Shown piece by piece: positions 60,167 through 64,000 of a DNA stretch of 64,000 nt. The notes under the pieces were generated by a model. The model was not told where the DNA came from. It did not search any database and saw only the letters and a program-made list of their open reading frames with translations. The position numbers were made by a program, and so were the translations under genes. The stretch comes from Isoetes taiwanensis (taxonomy: Eukaryota; Streptophyta; Lycopodiopsida; Isoetales; Isoetaceae), in assembly GCA_021234155.1 (NCBI GenBank), contig JAJEKV010000293.1, positions 248,001 through 312,000 on the forward strand. Direction: 5' to 3'. Positions within the stretch are counted from its first letter, which is position 1. Each line of letters starts with the position of its first letter.

Positions 60167-60177
60167 GCTCGATACCA
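60167..60177 (-). other. Primer-binding site of the chromovirus
   Basis: TGGTATCGAGC on the minus strand, one base from the LTR. It is a one-base variant of the initiator-Met PBS TGGTATCAGAGC. Confidence 0.8.
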
Positions 60178-60178
60178 T

Positions 60179-61816
60179 TGTGACGCCTCCACTAAAATAT
60201 CGGCCCGGCATTTTACACTCGGCAGAAATCCCCATCCAGGTCCATCAACCGCATGGGCCCTCCGTCTAACAACCAAGGCCGAGAGAATCCTAGATGCGGG
60301 CAGGGGACACGAAGGTGTCTTGCGCGCCCTTCCCTATGGGCTCCTATCGGCGGATGCATAAACAACGTCCGTAACTAGCAATAACAATACAACATACTAC
60401 CGAAGGGTAGTCCATCACATATCCATAAGAGCAAAGAAGACAATCATAAGCCATAAAACATAAGAGCTCCTACCCATGGCTCGACTCATAAGGGAGGATG
60501 ACCCGACCGCTAGGGCCTCAAGATAGAGCAATGAAGTCATAACAATGGCGGGGGGGCATAAGACAATGGCTAGGTTGACCACTCCATCCGCCCCTCCTGC
60601 AGGCATACTTTGCGGATGGGCTCAATCAGGCTCGGCATGACTCTAGCCTTCCTGACACGCAATCCCATGGCATCACCCATCTGGGACTACTCCGGGGACT
60701 ACCAAAGTTGCATCTCCACGTCCGCCGAGGCGAGGAAGGGTTGCATCTCCCCTTCCGGGGTCTAGAGGTTCCACGGGCGCTAGAGAATCGTGGCGACACA
60801 CGATTCATACCCCCGATCGAACCCCCAAAACAAGAGCCAAGCCGACACTTGCAGCTCTTGAGAGGCGACACCATCGCCTGTGAGGTGTCGGACTCCATGC
60901 TCTACCCGCCGGGTGACCAGACCATAAGCCTAGCCCACTATGGGATCCCCCGTAGCCCCACTCGGCGGGGATCCTCCCTCCGCATTGCCTCTAGCCCCGT
61001 TGTGTAGTGCTGAGTCACATCATAGCCTCCATAGCCGGTGGGTTCCCAATGCACGCCGCAACTAATAGGAACTAAGGGATCTAATCTAGGAGCATACTAC
61101 ATATGGCTCTAGGTCTCTACCCCCTTCCCAATACAAGAGGAGCAAACATGATCAACCATCGTCACATAATCATCACATCATGAGAATAATCATAAGAACA
61201 TCTTAACCTAATCATACAAATCTAACTTACGCTTAGGGTTCCTTGATTAGGGTTCAAGATGATGCATGAGGGTTCTAGGATGGCTCTACCCTAGATACAA
61301 GATACTAACTCATCCGGAATGTTAATTCCGCATGAACTACTATGACTACTACTCTACATACCTGCCCTGAAGCACTCCCCTCCCAATCTGGCGTCTCCAT
61401 GGTCTTCGGTGTTCGAGGTAGCTCCCACTCCGGCTGATGCACTCACGCCCGGCACGCCATGCTATCGCCACACCCAGCCGGTTCGGTAAAACGGAGTTTC
61501 GAAGGCCAAGAAGGTTCCCTGTGATTTGTTGGAGCAGAGAAAAAGAGGCCCAGGATTAGGGTTTAGGCCTTTATAGGTTAGGGTTCACATGTTATGCCAC
61601 ATGGCTCCAATAGGGTAAGACCGTGTGGCGGGTGCCCAATAGGTTAAGGCCACGTGGAAAATGGTCTTAACCTAAGGTTGGCTAAGTTATATGAATAACT
61701 TAGTCATGCCCCCTAGTGCCACAATCTATGGTATACAAGGCTATGAAGATAGACTTGTATAGTGACGGGTCCAGGAATATACGTATTTATAGCGTATATT
61801 CCCCTGGAACGTCACA
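60179..61816 (-). repeat. 5' LTR of the chromovirus
   Basis: 1638 bp, TGTGACG ... CGTCACA (7-bp inverted termini). TATAAA (minus, 61570-61575) is near TTAGGGTTT (61556-61564), as in the 3' copy. Confidence 0.93.
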
Positions 61817-62012
61817 GGGGTGCATGGGGTTATTAATTGTGTATGTTTATTTAACATGCACAATATTCAAAGTTGCCCCTAGGTGCAACCCTTGCCCCCT
61901 AGGTGCAACCTACTACAACCACCAAGTACATGTCATCCGTGACATGCATGGGTGACGTGGCAGTATAATATACGTATTCGGGGCATATATTATGCTGGAA
62001 CGTCACAATTAA

Positions 62013-63586
62013 TTACACATTACAACATTTTTATTCAAAAATAGAGTTATTATGAACTTGATGGTATTTCATATCTGTGTGTAGCCTCCTCCAAACTTAT
62101 GAAGACAATTTGCATGAATGCAAACTCCGTTCCCTATTGGCTCTATGCATCTACTGTGGGACATGATATGAGAAGTATATGTCAAGCTTCGATAATTCTT
62201 AATCTCATAGTGGCTTTTACTTTCATCCAAACTACAAGTGGTTATCTTGTTCCAGGAGTTAAGAAACAATGAAACTTACTATTATTTTATTTTAGTATGG
62301 TAACCTAGTGCTCTTTATTACATGGTCGAGTTCCATTCTCACTATGAACACGTTGTACTTTGCAAGTAAAAATGGTTGAAAAATGCTGCAGAAGTTCCAG
62401 CGGAGATGAGTTTGCAACCTCTAATGGCTATAAGAAAATGAATTGTAACATGAAGGTGGTTTTCAAATATTGAAAACATACCAAAAACGTCCGTGATAAA
62501 AATCCCGCTGGTCTGAGACCTCTGGTTTATGCATTTTGTTGGCTAAATAGAGAATGAAATAGTTGATGTGGCACAAGAAATGGTTTTCTTTTATGCTTCT
62601 GTTGGTAATGCATTAAAGGCTGAATGAAGAATGGTGTAGACGTGTAAATATATATCTCAACCTAGAAGAACGTTGATATCACAATCAAGTTATTGTATAT
62701 TATGAGGCCTAGACCTCTTATTCTAGGGCCCAGAACAACAATGTGATTCTAGGGGCACAGAGTGCAAGTTGACCCCGGTGGACACACCGTGAAGTGTAGT
62801 TACAAGCGACATCGGTTAGAATAGCAAAATGTCAAATAGCTGATTAAGAATGCAATGTAAAAATAAATATAAAAATCGTAGTCTCTTAAGATATTCCTGG
62901 CAACACTCTTGGAAGATAATTTTGGCAACAATCTTGAGAATTTGTCATAGGTGGCACGACATAATTGGCTCATGCACTTGAAATGCTTGCAACCAAACTT
63001 TAAGTTGCAAGAATGGATAAAAAGAGGACGAAACCTGCAGAATTAGGTTAAGTGATCATGACGATGTGAAATGGACTTTGGTTGCATGTAATGCATGTGC
63101 CTTAGTACACCAAATTTGCATACATTTGCAGACTGATATTCAAACCGTGTCAAGCATGCATCATTTTTCCAAACATCGTTCTCATTTAGATTATCGTTCT
63201 CATCATTAACATTTTGTTTTGGCAGAGGCCAAATTTGATCTACCACGTTTGAAACATTTCCATACATTGAGCAGAGCAAATAATAGTGTTGTGCAATATT
63301 GCATGACGGACCATCTCCATTATGCATATCATAAATTTGTTCTTACCATATGGAAAGCTATTGGGTTAATGGGTTCATGTTTTATTCATATGCATTTTGA
63401 ATAACCATTTTGCATAGATATATTGGCAAGTACAGAGGTTAGAATTCTCCATGCTCAAACACAGTTCAATTTTTGTATGTTCGGAACTTAGATTCTTTTT
63501 ATTTAATGCAGAGTCGTTATGGTCAATATTCTTCTATCGTGCGGGCACTGAACACAAGGCAACAAAATGCAGGTTCAAATTATGCA
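62013..63586. other. No gene recognised
   Basis: Right flank of the nest. Short frames only (62069-62269, 63043-63327), no domain. Confidence 0.5.
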
Positions 63587-63911
63587 TGTTCTAGCATGTA
63601 TAGACGAGTTGGGGAAGAGAAACGTTCGCGGCGGCCAAGGCCGCCGCGATAAGTTTCTTGTATTATATAAAAATCCCTTCGCTCGACCCGCCACCTCCCT
63701 TGGCGGCGTAGCCGAGGTCTTTACTGTTTGGAATCTCCCTTGTATGGAGACGTGGTGCACCTTCACCTTTTGCCTTATATGGCACTCTTGCCTAATAAGG
63801 CACGTATTCATGTATAAATATTAATCTCATATAAATGAGTTTTTTCTTGTTTTGTGGGCAAAGCGTCGCACTCATAAGCTCCTCTTTACTGCTTTCTTTA
63901 CATTTCTAACA
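63587..63911 (+). mobile_element. 5' LTR of a copia-type element (continues off the window)
   Basis: Ends TTTCTAACA at 63911, directly before the PBS. The start near 63587 (TGTTCTAG) is a guess from the TG..CA rule. It contains a perfect GC-rich hairpin at 63627-63648 and a TATAAATA box at about 63813. Gag would start beyond 64000. Confidence 0.7.
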
Positions 63912-63924
63912 TGGTATCAGAGCC
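63912..63924 (+). other. Primer-binding site, initiator-Met type (copia)
   Basis: TGGTATCAGAGCC immediately after the LTR end CTAACA. Confidence 0.9.
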
Positions 63925-64000
63925 AAGTTCTTCTGCTGTTACTTTTCGTGGGCTCACTGGAACAAAGACACTTTATGTTTTCTCTGGATCTGGCTTTCCT

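Larger units (their letters stand above)
42637..61816 (-). mobile_element. Chromovirus (Ty3/gypsy), middle layer of the nest
   Basis: LTRs at 60179-61816 (5') and 42637-44259 (3'). The target duplication GGGGT is exact at 42632-42636 and 61817-61821. PBS TGGTATCGAGC (60167-60177, minus) sits one base inside the 5' LTR, and PPT AAGGGGGAAA (44260-44269, minus) abuts the 3' LTR. Without the nested element (about 8.0 kb) it is about 11.1 kb. Coding remains, in order on the minus strand, are gag (interrupted), RT, integrase and chromodomain. All are frame-broken, so it is not autonomous. Confidence 0.93.
41248..62007 (-). mobile_element. Solo LTR (outer layer of the nest), split in two
   Basis: Left part 41248-42636 and right part 61822-62007 together make about 1.58 kb. 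The ends are TATGACG (a changed TGTGACG) and CGTCACA. The direct duplication ATTAA flanks it at 41243-41247 and 62008-62012. One LTR between matching TSDs means the parent element was lost by LTR-LTR recombination. The sequence is related to the LTRs of the chromovirus inserted into it. Its minus-strand TATATAAG (about 42569-42576) lies beside a TTAGGGTTT motif. Confidence 0.88.

Overview
Eukaryotic nuclear DNA from a land plant. The window is dominated by transposable elements and satellite-like repeats, with very few genes. The reasons for calling a plant are an intron-containing xyloglucan endotransglucosylase/hydrolase (XTH) copy, an Alfin-like PHD fragment, a CACTA-type MITE, a chromovirus, and Ty3/gypsy and copia elements with initiator-Met primer sites. 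The low gene density would suit a large, repeat-rich seed-plant genome, perhaps a gymnosperm; that is inference and the species is not established.

Layout. 1-6655: a mosaic of AC-rich direct repeats containing three tandem foldback units and a cluster of CG-rich palindromes. 6656-15194: mostly unrecognised DNA with (GA)n and (CTAT)n microsatellites, a degenerate Alfin-like PHD fragment (11465-11740) and a complete CACTA-type MITE (11884-12079, TSD ACA). 15195-16246 (-): a nearly full XTH gene that lacks an in-frame start and carries a nonsense codon. 18979-24709 (-): a decayed Ty3/gypsy element with one recognisable LTR, next to the LTR remnant of another family (24710-25582). 25809-32728: a 19-copy satellite-like array whose monomers look like a tRNA-derived SINE (A box, B box, A-tail on the minus strand), mostly arranged as long+short dimers. 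33900-34690 (-): a broken SANT/trihelix-like gene.

35835-38643 (-): a complete small LTR retrotransposon (TSD CAAAG, initiator-Met PBS, PPT) whose interior codes for a non-gag/pol protein. It sits about 65 bp upstream of the ATG of the best intact gene, a two-exon mpaB/DUF2236 oxygenase-like gene (38711-39804, +).

41248-62007: a three-layer nest. A solo LTR (TSD ATTAA) is split by a chromovirus (42637-61816, minus, TSD GGGGT), whose gag is split by a second Ty3/gypsy element (51081-59120, plus, probable TSD GCTGG). The right edge starts a copia-type element (LTR about 63587-63911 plus PBS).

Copies of the same repeat differ mainly at CG and CNG sites, often by small insertions or deletions. 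This looks more like basecalling or assembly error at methylated cytosines than real divergence, so some frameshifts here may be artefacts.
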